A stretch of DNA of 22,347 bases from Actinomycetota bacterium (lineage in GTDB: Bacteria; Actinomycetota; Actinomycetes; Nanopelagicales; Nanopelagicaceae). Below, one piece after another: positions 6,645-13,768 of the stretch. A program made the translations under genes and the position numbers. The notes beneath the pieces were generated by a model. The model had not been told where the DNA came from. It saw only the letters and a list, made by a program, of their open reading frames with translations, and ran no database searches. The stretch spans positions 1-22,347 of the forward strand of contig CANNDP010000007.1 in the NCBI GenBank assembly GCA_947503395.1, written 5' to 3'. Positions within the stretch are counted from its first letter, which is position 1; each line of letters begins with the position of its first letter.

Positions 6645-7364
6645 ATGGACAAAAAGAATAGCGGAGTTGGCGTCTTAGATAAAGCGGTAAAGATCCTCTC
6701 TGTTCTTGAATCTGGTCCCCACTCGCTAAGCGAGCTTGTTGCCGCTACCAAAATTTCACGCCCAACAGCCCATCGCCTTGCTGTGGCTCTGGAATATCAC
6801 CGCCTTATCTCACGCGATTTAACCGGGCGCTTTGTTCTTGGAGTGCGAGCGGGAGAACTTGCAGCCTCAGCCGGTGAGGATCGCTTACTAGCCGCAGCAA
6901 ATCCAGCGCTGATTGCCCTTCGCGATGCAACAGGTGAGAGCGCTCAGCTCTATCGCCGCCAAGGTGAGATGAGAATCTGTGTTGCTGCTGCTGAGCGTTT
7001 ATCAGGTCTTCGCGATTCAGTTCCAATTGGAGCAGCGCTAACTATGAGCGCTGGATCTGCTGCTCAAATACTTCTTGCCTGGGAAGAGGCAGAGAAATTA
7101 CATCGCGGTTTAACTGGCGCAAGATTTAATGCTGCAGCACTTGCTGCAGTGCGAAGACGTGGATGGGCACAGAGCGTTGGCGAGAGAGAAGCTGGGGTGG
7201 CCTCAATATCAGCTCCAGTGCGTGGTCCAAATAATCGAGTAATTGCGGCAGTAAGTATTAGTGGTCCAATTGAGAGACTTGGAAGACAGCCAGGTCGAAT
7301 CCATGCTGCAGCTTTAGTTGCAACGGCAGATCGCCTTAGTGAATATATTTCAAAGAAGAATTAA
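6645..7364 (+). CDS. ndgR: IclR-family regulator of leucine/amino-acid metabolism (NdgR-type)
   Basis: NdgR-type IclR regulators control leuCD and other amino-acid genes in Streptomyces. The protein of 239 residues opens with GVGVLDKAVKILSVLESG, followed by a winged helix-turn-helix (about 26-66: SLSELVAATKISRPTAHRLA, then GRFVLG), and an IclR effector domain with RDATGESAQLYRRQG, RICVAAAERLSGLRDSVPIG, RRRGWAQSVGERE and SISAPVRGP. I chose ATG 6645 because close relatives begin M-D-x-x-SGVGVLDKA; an in-frame ATG at 6621 would add 8 residues, and neither has a strong Shine-Dalgarno. It is divergent from leuC. Its stop is only 4 nt from the 3' CCA end of the convergent tRNA-Glu gene, with no terminator of its own visible. 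Confidence 0.92.
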   Translation: MDKKNSGVGVLDKAVKILSVLESGPHSLSELVAATKISRPTAHRLAVALEYHRLISRDLTGRFVLGVRAGELAASAGEDRLLAAANPALIALRDATGESAQLYRRQGEMRICVAAAERLSGLRDSVPIGAALTMSAGSAAQILLAWEEAEKLHRGLTGARFNAAALAAVRRRGWAQSVGEREAGVASISAPVRGPNNRVIAAVSISGPIERLGRQPGRIHAAALVATADRLSEYISKKN

Positions 7365-7368
7365 TACC

Positions 7369-7444
7369 TGGTAGCTCCGAGGGGATTCGAACCCCCGTAG
7401 CTGGCTTGAGAAGCCAGAGTCCTGGGCCACTAGACGACGGAGCC
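7369..7444 (-). tRNA. tRNA-Glu (anticodon CUC), CCA encoded
   Basis: The minus strand folds into a cloverleaf: acceptor GGCTCCG (7438-7444) with CGGAGCT (7373-7379, G·U at the end), anticodon stem CTGGC/GCCAG with loop TTCTCAA giving anticodon CTC, and T-arm GGGGGTTCGAATCCCC. The discriminator A (7372) is followed by an encoded CCA (7369-7371). It reads GAG codons. It lies 44 nt downstream of tRNA-Gln and close to gltX, whose product charges it. Confidence 0.96.
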
Positions 7445-7488
7445 AGATTTATCTTCTTAACTAAAAAAGTTCTATTAAGTTTTTTCCG

Positions 7489-7560
7489 CTGGGGTACCAG
7501 GACTCGAACCTAGACAAGCTGAACCAGAATCAGCTGGGCTGCCAATTACCCCATACCCCA
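7489..7560 (-). tRNA. tRNA-Gln (anticodon CUG), CCA not encoded
   Basis: The minus strand forms a cloverleaf: acceptor TGGGGTA (7554-7560) with TACCCCA (7490-7496), anticodon stem GCTGA/TCAGC with loop TTCTGGT giving anticodon CTG, and a T-arm with GGTTCGAGTCC. The discriminator is G (7489) and the next bases are CGG, so CCA is added after transcription. It reads CAG codons. The U1-A72 pair is typical of bacterial tRNA-Gln. In most actinobacteria it is charged by GluRS and then amidated by GatCAB; neither a GlnRS nor the gat genes are in this window. Confidence 0.96.
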
Positions 7561-7650
7561 AAGCATTTACTCTCACTAGAAAACTTAAGCAAAGATTTTT
7601 ACTCAACTTCTCTTATAAGAGGGGCTTAAGAATACCTTGAATTTTCCGCC

Positions 7651-9117
7651 TTAAGAAACTGCTGCTTTTAGACGCGTAATGCAGCGCTGTTTTCCTAGTA
7701 GCTCCATTGATTCAAAAAGCGGCGGTGATATATGGCTACCAGTGACTGCGATGCGAACTGGCGAGAAGGCAAGGCGCGGCTTAAGAGCCATCTGATCAAT
7801 AAGCGCCTCGCGCAATTTCGCCTCAATAGAGCCATGGCTCCAATCATCTACTCCCTGCAGAACCTGTAAAGACTTAGCAATTACAGCCTGCGCCTGATCA
7901 CCCAAGAGAGCAGTGCTAGCTTCTTGATCGAAGGAGAGCTGCTCTGTAAATAAAAATTTAAGCATGGCGCTAACTTCATTCATTCTTGCAATCCGCTCTT
8001 GAATTATAGGAAGAGCTTGGCGAAGAACTTTAAGCTCATCATCTTTGCCGCTGACTACCCCATCTTTAAGAAGGAAAGGAAGGGCCCTAGATAGGAAATC
8101 ATCGAGAGTTAATTTTCTAATCTTCTCGCCATTTATTGCTTCAAGTTTCTTCATATCAAATCTTGCCGGCGAACTATTAACTCGCTCTAATTCAAATAGC
8201 TCAACTAATTCCTTCATCGATACATCTTCACGATCATCACCCGGGGACCAACCAAGAAGAGCTAAGTAATTACAGATTGCCTCAGGCAAAAACCCTGACT
8301 CTCGATACCAAGCAATAGAGACCTCGCCATTTCTCTTAGATAACTTGGCATTATCTTGACCCATAACAAATGGCAGGTGAGCAAAGACTGGAAACTCATC
8401 TGTCTCAACTCCCATCGCTTGATAGACCCTAATCTGTCTTGGGGTTGATGAGAGTAGATCCTCTCCCCTGAGTACATGGGTAATCTTCATTAAGACATCA
8501 TCGACGGCAACAGCAAGGGTATAAAGCGGAGAACCATCAGCGCGCATCAAGACAAAGTCTGGAACGTACTTATGCTCAAAGCTAACTTCACCTCTAATTA
8601 AATCGTTAAAGGTTGTAGATCCATCTGGCATCCGCATGCGCACTACTGGAGCTCTACCTTCTTTAATAAATGCTTCGATTTCACTACTTGTCAGCTCGCG
8701 ACATTTTCCGTCATAACCCGGAGCTTGATTTAACTCTCGTTGTTTATCGCGTCTCTTCTCGAGCTCCTCGGTTGAGCAGTAGCAATGGTAGGCATCACCA
8801 TTTTTAATAAAAATGTCAGCCCAATGCTTATAAACATCTAGCCTTTGAGATTGCAGATATGGGCCGTGTTCTCCCCCAACTTCAGGGCCCTCATCCCAAT
8901 TGATTCCCAGCCACTTAAGGGTTTCGATAGCGCGAGCAATATATTCATCAGTGACTCTCTCACGATCTGTATCTTCAACACGGAAAATCAATTTTCCAGA
9001 GCAATGTCTGGCATAGGCCCATGCAAAAAGCGCAGTTCTAATATTTCCCACATGAAGATCTCCTGTGGGAGATGGAGCAAAACGAGTTCTAACCTCACGA
9101 GTCGATGAATTAGCCAC
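7651..9117 (-). CDS. gltX: Glutamyl-tRNA synthetase
   Basis: GluRS charges tRNA-Glu with glutamate and, in bacteria lacking GlnRS, also misacylates tRNA-Gln. The 488-residue class I enzyme shows RFAPSPTGDLHVGN (12-25, HVGN in place of HIGN), the EDTDRER block (48-54), C112/C114 with C139 as a probable zinc knuckle, LRGED (216-220) and KLSKRNG (258-264, the KMSKS loop). The C-terminal part is the anticodon-binding helical region. It starts at GTG with AGGG 9 nt upstream; the alternative of a later ATG would lose conserved sequence. Its start overlaps the end of the FAH-family gene by 8 nt, and tRNA-Gln and tRNA-Glu follow downstream. A 90-nt spacer to tRNA-Gln contains the 12-nt palindrome CTCTTATAAGAG (7610-7621) and no strong terminator. 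Confidence 0.96.
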   Translation of the reverse strand: MANSSTREVRTRFAPSPTGDLHVGNIRTALFAWAYARHCSGKLIFRVEDTDRERVTDEYIARAIETLKWLGINWDEGPEVGGEHGPYLQSQRLDVYKHWADIFIKNGDAYHCYCSTEELEKRRDKQRELNQAPGYDGKCRELTSSEIEAFIKEGRAPVVRMRMPDGSTTFNDLIRGEVSFEHKYVPDFVLMRADGSPLYTLAVAVDDVLMKITHVLRGEDLLSSTPRQIRVYQAMGVETDEFPVFAHLPFVMGQDNAKLSKRNGEVSIAWYRESGFLPEAICNYLALLGWSPGDDREDVSMKELVELFELERVNSSPARFDMKKLEAINGEKIRKLTLDDFLSRALPFLLKDGVVSGKDDELKVLRQALPIIQERIARMNEVSAMLKFLFTEQLSFDQEASTALLGDQAQAVIAKSLQVLQGVDDWSHGSIEAKLREALIDQMALKPRLAFSPVRIAVTGSHISPPLFESMELLGKQRCITRLKAAVS

Positions 9118-9898
9118 GGCTACTGACCCTATTTCTTAGCGTTCCCAGTCCTTCAATAGAGACACTTACCTCACCTGATGGATTCATCGGGCCAATTCCT
9201 GATGGAGTTCCAGTAAGAATCACATCTCCTGGAAGCAGCGTCATAACTTTGGTGACAAACTCGATAATAAATGGCACATCAAAGACCATATCTGAAAGCT
9301 TTGCGCTCTGTTTAAGTTCGCCATCAACGTGAGCAGTAATTAACTGATCTCCAGGGACAAAATTGGTGTCAATCCATGGTCCAAGAGGACAAAAAGTGTC
9401 AAAGCCTTTTGCTCTACTCCACTGACCATCTTTTTTCTGTAGATCTCTTGCGGTGACATCGTTGGCTAGGGTGTAGCCAAAAATGACATCATTCACTTTT
9501 TCTCTTGGCACTTCTTTACAAATCTTTGAGATGACAACTGCTAACTCTGCTTCATGATCTATTCGCTCACTTGTATCTGGCCATTGAATCAAATCCTCTG
9601 GGCCGATTACTGATGTATTTGGTTTGATAAAAATAATTGGCTCAGCAGGTACTTCCCCGCCCATCTCGGCTGCATGATCGGCATAGTTTTTTCCAACACA
9701 GACGACTTTGCTTCTAGGGATTACTGGGGCAAGAAGCTTGACTTCATTAAGTGCAAATACTTCCTCTTGCTTAAAGATTCCGGCATATAGAGGGTCGCTA
9801 GCAATTGCAGTAATGCTCATATCATCTTCTAGGAGACCAAAATGAGGATCGCTACCTAGCTTTGAGCCAGCAGGAGGAGAGAATCTAACAATGCGCAT
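9110..9898 (-). CDS. Fumarylacetoacetate hydrolase family protein
   Basis: The 262-residue protein belongs to the FAH superfamily of metal-dependent enzymes, which cleave or decarboxylate acylpyruvate-like or oxaloacetate-like compounds; the substrate cannot be read from sequence. Visible family features are VCVGKNYADHAAEMG (67-80), the metal ligands E116 and E118 in DHEAELAVVI and D147 in ANDVTARDLQ, K164 in SRAKGFDTFCP, and TGTPSGIG near the end. It starts with ATG 9 nt after the CNNM stop with only weak ribosome binding sequence, and overlaps gltX by 8 nt. The FAH-gltX pair is conserved in actinobacteria as far as I recall. Candidates are acylpyruvase or oxaloacetate decarboxylase activity in central-metabolite repair. 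Confidence 0.88.
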   Translation of the reverse strand: MRIVRFSPPAGSKLGSDPHFGLLEDDMSITAIASDPLYAGIFKQEEVFALNEVKLLAPVIPRSKVVCVGKNYADHAAEMGGEVPAEPIIFIKPNTSVIGPEDLIQWPDTSERIDHEAELAVVISKICKEVPREKVNDVIFGYTLANDVTARDLQKKDGQWSRAKGFDTFCPLGPWIDTNFVPGDQLITAHVDGELKQSAKLSDMVFDVPFIIEFVTKVMTLLPGDVILTGTPSGIGPMNPSGEVSVSIEGLGTLRNRVSSRG

Positions 9899-9907
9899 TA
9901 GCTAACT

Positions 9908-11197
9908 CTAAACCTCTTTGTCAGGAACTAGATCAGCTGGACGCTCAACTAGAAATGTTGCGATTCGATGTCTTCTTCCAATTGGACGCTCGGCAGTGAG
10001 AACCCAGCCCTTAAGCGTGACTGTGCTTCCAGGAATGGGCACACGTCCCAAACTCTTTGCTACAAATCCACCAATTGTGTCAACATCTTCTTTCTCATCT
10101 TCGCTTAATTCAAATTCGAGTTTATCTGCTAAGTCTTCTAGATGAAGCCGAGCTGAGACTCTAACTTGAGAAGTAGTTACCCATTCAAACTCTTCTACAT
10201 CATCATCGTATTCATCAGCAATCTCGCCAACAATCTCTTCCAAAATATCTTCGATAGTAATCAGACCGGCAGTTCCGCCGTATTCATCAACCACAATTGC
10301 GAGGTGAATCTGATCTCTCTGCATCTCCTTTAATAGCTCTGATGCAGTCTTAGTTTCTGGAACAAAAGTTGCGCCTCTAATGTGGTCGCTGACCAATTCA
10401 GTTAACTCAGCCTCACGATATTCATGAGTCCTTCTTGCTAAATCTTTTACATAGGCAATACCAAGAATTTCATCAAGATTTTCGCCAACCACCGGAATTC
10501 TGGTAAATCCAGAGCGAAGTGCTAAGGAAAGACCCTGTCTTAAGTTCTTGTTTCCCTCAATCCAGACCATCTCTGTTCTTGGAACCATTAATTCTCTAAC
10601 TAAAGTATCGCCCAATTCAAAGACTGAGTGGATCATCTCGTGCTCAGACTCTTCAACTAGCCCTCGTTCATGGGCTTGGTCAACTAGATCACGAAGCTCT
10701 GCCTCATTGGCAAATGGGCCAGACTTAAATCCTTTTCCTGGAGTTATTGCATTTCCTATTGCAATTAAGAGCGTAGTTAATGGTCCTAAGATTTTTGACA
10801 TTACTACCGCAACCACGCAGGCCGGAATAATCCATCGACCAGCATTTTGTTTTGCCAAAGTCCTTGGACCAACCCCAACAACTACGTAGGAGAGAACGAC
10901 CATGGTAGCTACGGCGATGAACATCGCTAGCGCAATTGGTTCAAATAAAACAATGAAGGCTTGCGCGACAATGACTGTTGCTGTTAATTCTGATGCTTTT
11001 CGTACAAACAAAATCACATTTAAATAGCGGGCCGGCTCTTTTATAACCCTTGCAACCCAAGCAGCTGATTTAGATGACTTGACCTCAAGTTCTTCGACAA
11101 ATACTCGAGAGATGGAGTTAATTGCTGACTCAGAGCCAGCTAAAAATCCGGCAAAAAGTAAGAGGGCAACTACTGATAGAACTTCAGTAAGGCTCAC
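9908..11197 (-). CDS. CNNM/CorC (HlyC) family transporter with CBS pair
   Basis: The protein is an integral membrane member of the CNNM/CorC family, relatives of which export Mg2+ or other divalent ions. In order: a DUF21 membrane domain (roughly residues 1-150, with helices near 5-25, 60-80, 83-105 and 120-145 and the PRTLAKQN segment), a CBS pair (about 195-315, VPRTEMVWIEG... to VDEYGGTAGLITIEDILEEIVGEI in short pieces) and a C-terminal CorC/HlyC domain (about 335-420) containing DTIGGFVAKSLGRVP. The frame also has an ATG at 11212, but I prefer GTG 11197: its codon overlaps the ybeY stop (GTGA) and GGAGAG lies about 7 nt upstream, whereas the ATG has no ribosome binding site. That gives 429 residues. 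Old names such as hemolysin are misleading. Confidence 0.93.
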   Translation of the reverse strand: MSLTEVLSVVALLLFAGFLAGSESAINSISRVFVEELEVKSSKSAAWVARVIKEPARYLNVILFVRKASELTATVIVAQAFIVLFEPIALAMFIAVATMVVLSYVVVGVGPRTLAKQNAGRWIIPACVVAVVMSKILGPLTTLLIAIGNAITPGKGFKSGPFANEAELRDLVDQAHERGLVEESEHEMIHSVFELGDTLVRELMVPRTEMVWIEGNKNLRQGLSLALRSGFTRIPVVGENLDEILGIAYVKDLARRTHEYREAELTELVSDHIRGATFVPETKTASELLKEMQRDQIHLAIVVDEYGGTAGLITIEDILEEIVGEIADEYDDDVEEFEWVTTSQVRVSARLHLEDLADKLEFELSEDEKEDVDTIGGFVAKSLGRVPIPGSTVTLKGWVLTAERPIGRRHRIATFLVERPADLVPDKEV

Positions 11198-11640
11198 CGT
11201 TTTGCTCTCCATTCAGTTAGATATTTATCCTGCAAGGCGAACATCACTTCTTTCTCATCTGCTTTCATGTGGTCATATCCCAAAAGATGGAGAACTCCAT
11301 GGACTGTAAGCAATTCTAATTCATTTTGGAGGCTGGAATTAACCTTAAGCGCATTCCTATTGGCATAAGTTGGACAGAGAGCAATATCTCCCAGCATTGC
11401 AGGGCCAAGAGTTGCTGAATTTGGTTTTACTTCATCCATTGGAAATGCCAGAACATCAGTTGGTCCATCTTCCTCCATCCAGCGAAGGTGAAGTGCGCTC
11501 ATCTCATCTTCATCTAGCAAAGAGATGTTGAGCTCAGAGTCAGGATGAACACCTTGGGCCAAAATAGTGAAGTGAGCAATTGATTTAAGGCGCTCTAAAT
11601 CACATTTAGAATCAGTTAGATTACTAAGTTCTATATTCAT
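11194..11640 (-). CDS. ybeY: Endoribonuclease YbeY (rRNA maturation / ribosome quality control)
   Basis: YbeY is a zinc-dependent single-strand endoribonuclease involved in 16S rRNA 3'-end maturation and ribosome quality control. The 148-residue protein has the UPF0054 signatures: LDEDEMSALHLRWM, GPTDVLAFPMDE, MLGDIALCP and the metal site HGVLHLLGYDH (H-x3-H-x5-H). It lies 30 nt downstream of phoH and overlaps the CNNM start by 4 nt if that gene uses GTG. The phoH-ybeY-CNNM order is conserved broadly in bacteria and supports the call. The ribosome binding site (AGGT) is weak. Confidence 0.95.
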   Translation of the reverse strand: MNIELSNLTDSKCDLERLKSIAHFTILAQGVHPDSELNISLLDEDEMSALHLRWMEEDGPTDVLAFPMDEVKPNSATLGPAMLGDIALCPTYANRNALKVNSSLQNELELLTVHGVLHLLGYDHMKADEKEVMFALQDKYLTEWRAKR

Positions 11641-11670
11641 TTCGCACTTTACCTAATGGTCTTAAGTAAG

Positions 11671-12678
11671 TTAGCGATCACTCCTTAGCGAACGTGGCTT
11701 ATTCTCTCGTCTATCTGCTCTATTTCCAGCAACTAAATTATCAAAACGTCCATAGGCATCAACAATTTCACTTACCAATCGATGTCTGACTACATCCTCT
11801 GAAGTTAAATCCATAAAAGAAATATCATCAATTCCCTCTAAAATATCGCGCACAATCTTCAATCCCGAATCCTGATGGCTGGGAAGATCTATCTGGGTTA
11901 TATCGCCAGTAATAACCATCTTTGATGAGAATCCAAGTCTGGTTAAAAACATCTTCATCTGCTCAGGAGAGGTATTTTGAGCCTCATCCAAGATAATAAA
12001 TGAATCGTTAAGAGTTCGACCTCTCATATATGCAAGAGGAGCAACTTCAATAGTTCCTGCTGACATTAAACGAGGAATCGCCTCAGGATCTAGCATGTCA
12101 TGTAGGGCATCAAAAAGCGGGCGAAGATAGGGATCAATTTTTTCATGGAGAGTTCCTGGCAAGAAACCAAGTCTCTCTCCAGCTTCAACTGCAGGACGGG
12201 TAAGAATAATTCTATTTACCTGTTTGGCTTGAAGAGATTGAACTGCCTTTGCCATCGCAAGATATGTCTTACCAGTTCCTGCAGGTCCAATTCCAAAGGT
12301 CACGGTATTTTTATCTATCGCATCGACATAGCGCTTTTGATTCGAGGTTTTGGGCCTAATTGTTTTGCCACGATTACTTAATATATTTAAAGTCAAAACT
12401 TCAGCGGGAGAGCTTCCATCATTGATCATTGCTATTGAGCGTCTAACAGCGTCATCACTTAATGGCTGTCCAGTTCGAATAACGGTTAGAAAACTCTGAA
12501 TCAGCTGCTTTACGCGCTCGCATCCTTGGGTACTTCCACGAAGAATTACTTCATTTCCTCTAACCGTAATTGCCACATCATGAAATGCGCTCTCAATTGC
12601 CTTGATGTAGGAATCGTTTGGCCCAGTTATTGAAACGCTGGAGATATCGCTAGGTAGCGTTAGAGTGATTCGATCCAT
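11671..12678 (-). CDS. phoH: PhoH family ATPase (PhoH-like)
   Basis: PhoH-like proteins are P-loop NTPases related to helicase-type domains and are implicated in RNA metabolism. The 335-residue protein has a small N-terminal region, Walker A GPAGTGKT (131-138), the RPAVEAGERLGFLPG segment, Walker B IILDEAQN (228-235) and a TGDITQIDLP sensor motif. It starts 10 nt after the HIT stop without a strong Shine-Dalgarno and precedes ybeY. As PhoH and YbeY sit together in many genomes, a joint role in RNA processing is a reasonable inference. The name phoH refers to the E. coli phosphate-starvation gene; phosphate control is not shown here. Confidence 0.94.
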   Translation of the reverse strand: MDRITLTLPSDISSVSITGPNDSYIKAIESAFHDVAITVRGNEVILRGSTQGCERVKQLIQSFLTVIRTGQPLSDDAVRRSIAMINDGSSPAEVLTLNILSNRGKTIRPKTSNQKRYVDAIDKNTVTFGIGPAGTGKTYLAMAKAVQSLQAKQVNRIILTRPAVEAGERLGFLPGTLHEKIDPYLRPLFDALHDMLDPEAIPRLMSAGTIEVAPLAYMRGRTLNDSFIILDEAQNTSPEQMKMFLTRLGFSSKMVITGDITQIDLPSHQDSGLKIVRDILEGIDDISFMDLTSEDVVRHRLVSEIVDAYGRFDNLVAGNRADRRENKPRSLRSDR

Positions 12679-12688
12679 TACGCCAATT

Positions 12689-13024
12689 CTATCCAGGGGG
12701 CCAGCTCAGTGCACGACCACCAAGAAGATGCAGATGAGCGTGAAATACGCTTTGGCCACCATCAGCTCCAGTATTAAAGACGGTTCGATAGCCATTTAAC
12801 TCTCGTTCTTTGGCAATACTTGCAGCCATCTCAAAGCACTCGATTAGAACTTCTGGATTTGCAAGAGTTAACTCAGCTGCATTCTCAGAGTGAATCTTAG
12901 GAATTATCAAAATATGAGTTGGCGCCACAGGATTTATGTCGTTAAATGCTAAAACATTATCGCTCTGCCTAACTATATCGGCAGGTATTTCGCCATTAAC
13001 TATTGCGCAAAAGAGGCATTTCAT
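12689..13024 (-). CDS. HIT-family nucleotide-binding protein (HINT type)
   Basis: HINT-type proteins hydrolyse purine nucleoside phosphoramidates and related adenylated species. The 111-residue protein has CLFC (3-6, a possible zinc pair with downstream histidines), IPADIV, the DINPVAPTHILIIPK block (29-43) and the histidine triad HAHLHLLGG (95-103) with the C-terminal SWPPG typical of HINT. It lies 9 nt after rsmE and 10 nt before phoH in the operon. Physiological substrate is unknown. Length and motifs are normal. Confidence 0.93.
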   Translation of the reverse strand: MKCLFCAIVNGEIPADIVRQSDNVLAFNDINPVAPTHILIIPKIHSENAAELTLANPEVLIECFEMAASIAKERELNGYRTVFNTGADGGQSVFHAHLHLLGGRALSWPPG

Positions 13025-13033
13025 GGGTTATCT

Positions 13034-13768
13034 CTACCAGATTCCAAGGCCAGTTTGTACTGCAGCAAGAGCTGCTGCCCCGGCGTGAGCAGAGCGAAAG
13101 ATTGGAAGTCCCATTGCTACTGAGAGAGCTCCGCGCTCTAAAAAGGCTTTAGCCTCTTCATCGCTAATTCCACCTTCGGGCCCAATGATTAGCAAGACTT
13201 TGTTTAAATTCTTCTCACTCTGAGCTTTAGCTAGCAGATCCGACAACTTTCCTCCGTCAGATTCGTGAAAGAGAAGCGTTAAATCAAAATCTAATAAGAC
13301 TTCACTTGCGCTAACTCCACTTTGTAGAGTTGAGATCTTTGGAAACCAAGCTCTCCGTGATTGCTTAGTGGACTCTCTTGCCCAACTCCGCCATTTATCT
13401 AGTGAATCTTGTTCATCTTTAAATTGACCAATGGAGCGATTGGCGCTCCAAGGAATAATCTCATCGACTCCTGCCTCAGTTAATAACTCTATTGTTTCTC
13501 GCGCTCTATCGCCTTTAGTTAAAGCCTGCATAACAGTTAGCCAAATTTTAGAGGCGGGAAAGTCTTGGACCGTTAATACCTTTGCAGAAAAGGATTTCTT
13601 GGTTATGGAAGTTACTTCAACGCTGACTTTGCGGCCTTTGCCATCGGTTAAGGCAATGATCTCATTGACTTTTATCCTTGTTACGTTGATTGCATGGTGG
13701 GCTTCATCGCCTGAAACAAATAACTCGCCCTTATCTGGCAGCTCGTCGACGATAAATACTGGAAGCAT
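13034..13768 (-). CDS. rsmE: 16S rRNA (uracil1498-N3)-methyltransferase
   Basis: RsmE methylates U1498 of 16S rRNA in the small subunit using SAM. The 244-residue SPOUT-fold protein has the N-terminal PUA-like region with DEAHHAINVTR (21-31), then the methyltransferase half with ALTKGDR (82-88), ESTKQSRRAW (132-141), the cofactor loop IIGPEGGIS (194-202) and the knot helix MGLPIFRSAHAGAAALAAVQ (219-238). That last segment replaces the common LRTETA with FRSAHAG, an actinobacterial-type variation. Its ATG overlaps the dnaJ stop by one base (TAATG), so the two are probably translationally coupled. Confidence 0.95.
   Translation of the reverse strand: MLPVFIVDELPDKGELFVSGDEAHHAINVTRIKVNEIIALTDGKGRKVSVEVTSITKKSFSAKVLTVQDFPASKIWLTVMQALTKGDRARETIELLTEAGVDEIIPWSANRSIGQFKDEQDSLDKWRSWARESTKQSRRAWFPKISTLQSGVSASEVLLDFDLTLLFHESDGGKLSDLLAKAQSEKNLNKVLLIIGPEGGISDEEAKAFLERGALSVAMGLPIFRSAHAGAAALAAVQTGLGIW

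Noticed and set aside
7463..7485. A/T-only inverted repeat between the two tRNA genes as a terminator
   Set aside because: Only A·T pairs plus a mismatch; too weak to call, and it would separate tRNA-Gln from tRNA-Glu, which are probably processed from one transcript.
7610..7621. Palindrome CTCTTATAAGAG after gltX as a terminator
   Set aside because: A self-complementary 12-mer gives a stem of at most four pairs around a TATA loop, with no T-tract following.
10548..10889. Plus-strand open frame opposite the CNNM gene
   Set aside because: CNNM domains read cleanly on the other strand; the antisense frame has no recognisable features.
11198..11212. ATG start at 11212 for the CNNM gene
   Set aside because: No Shine-Dalgarno precedes it, while GTG 11197 has GGAGAG and a GTGA overlap with the ybeY stop.
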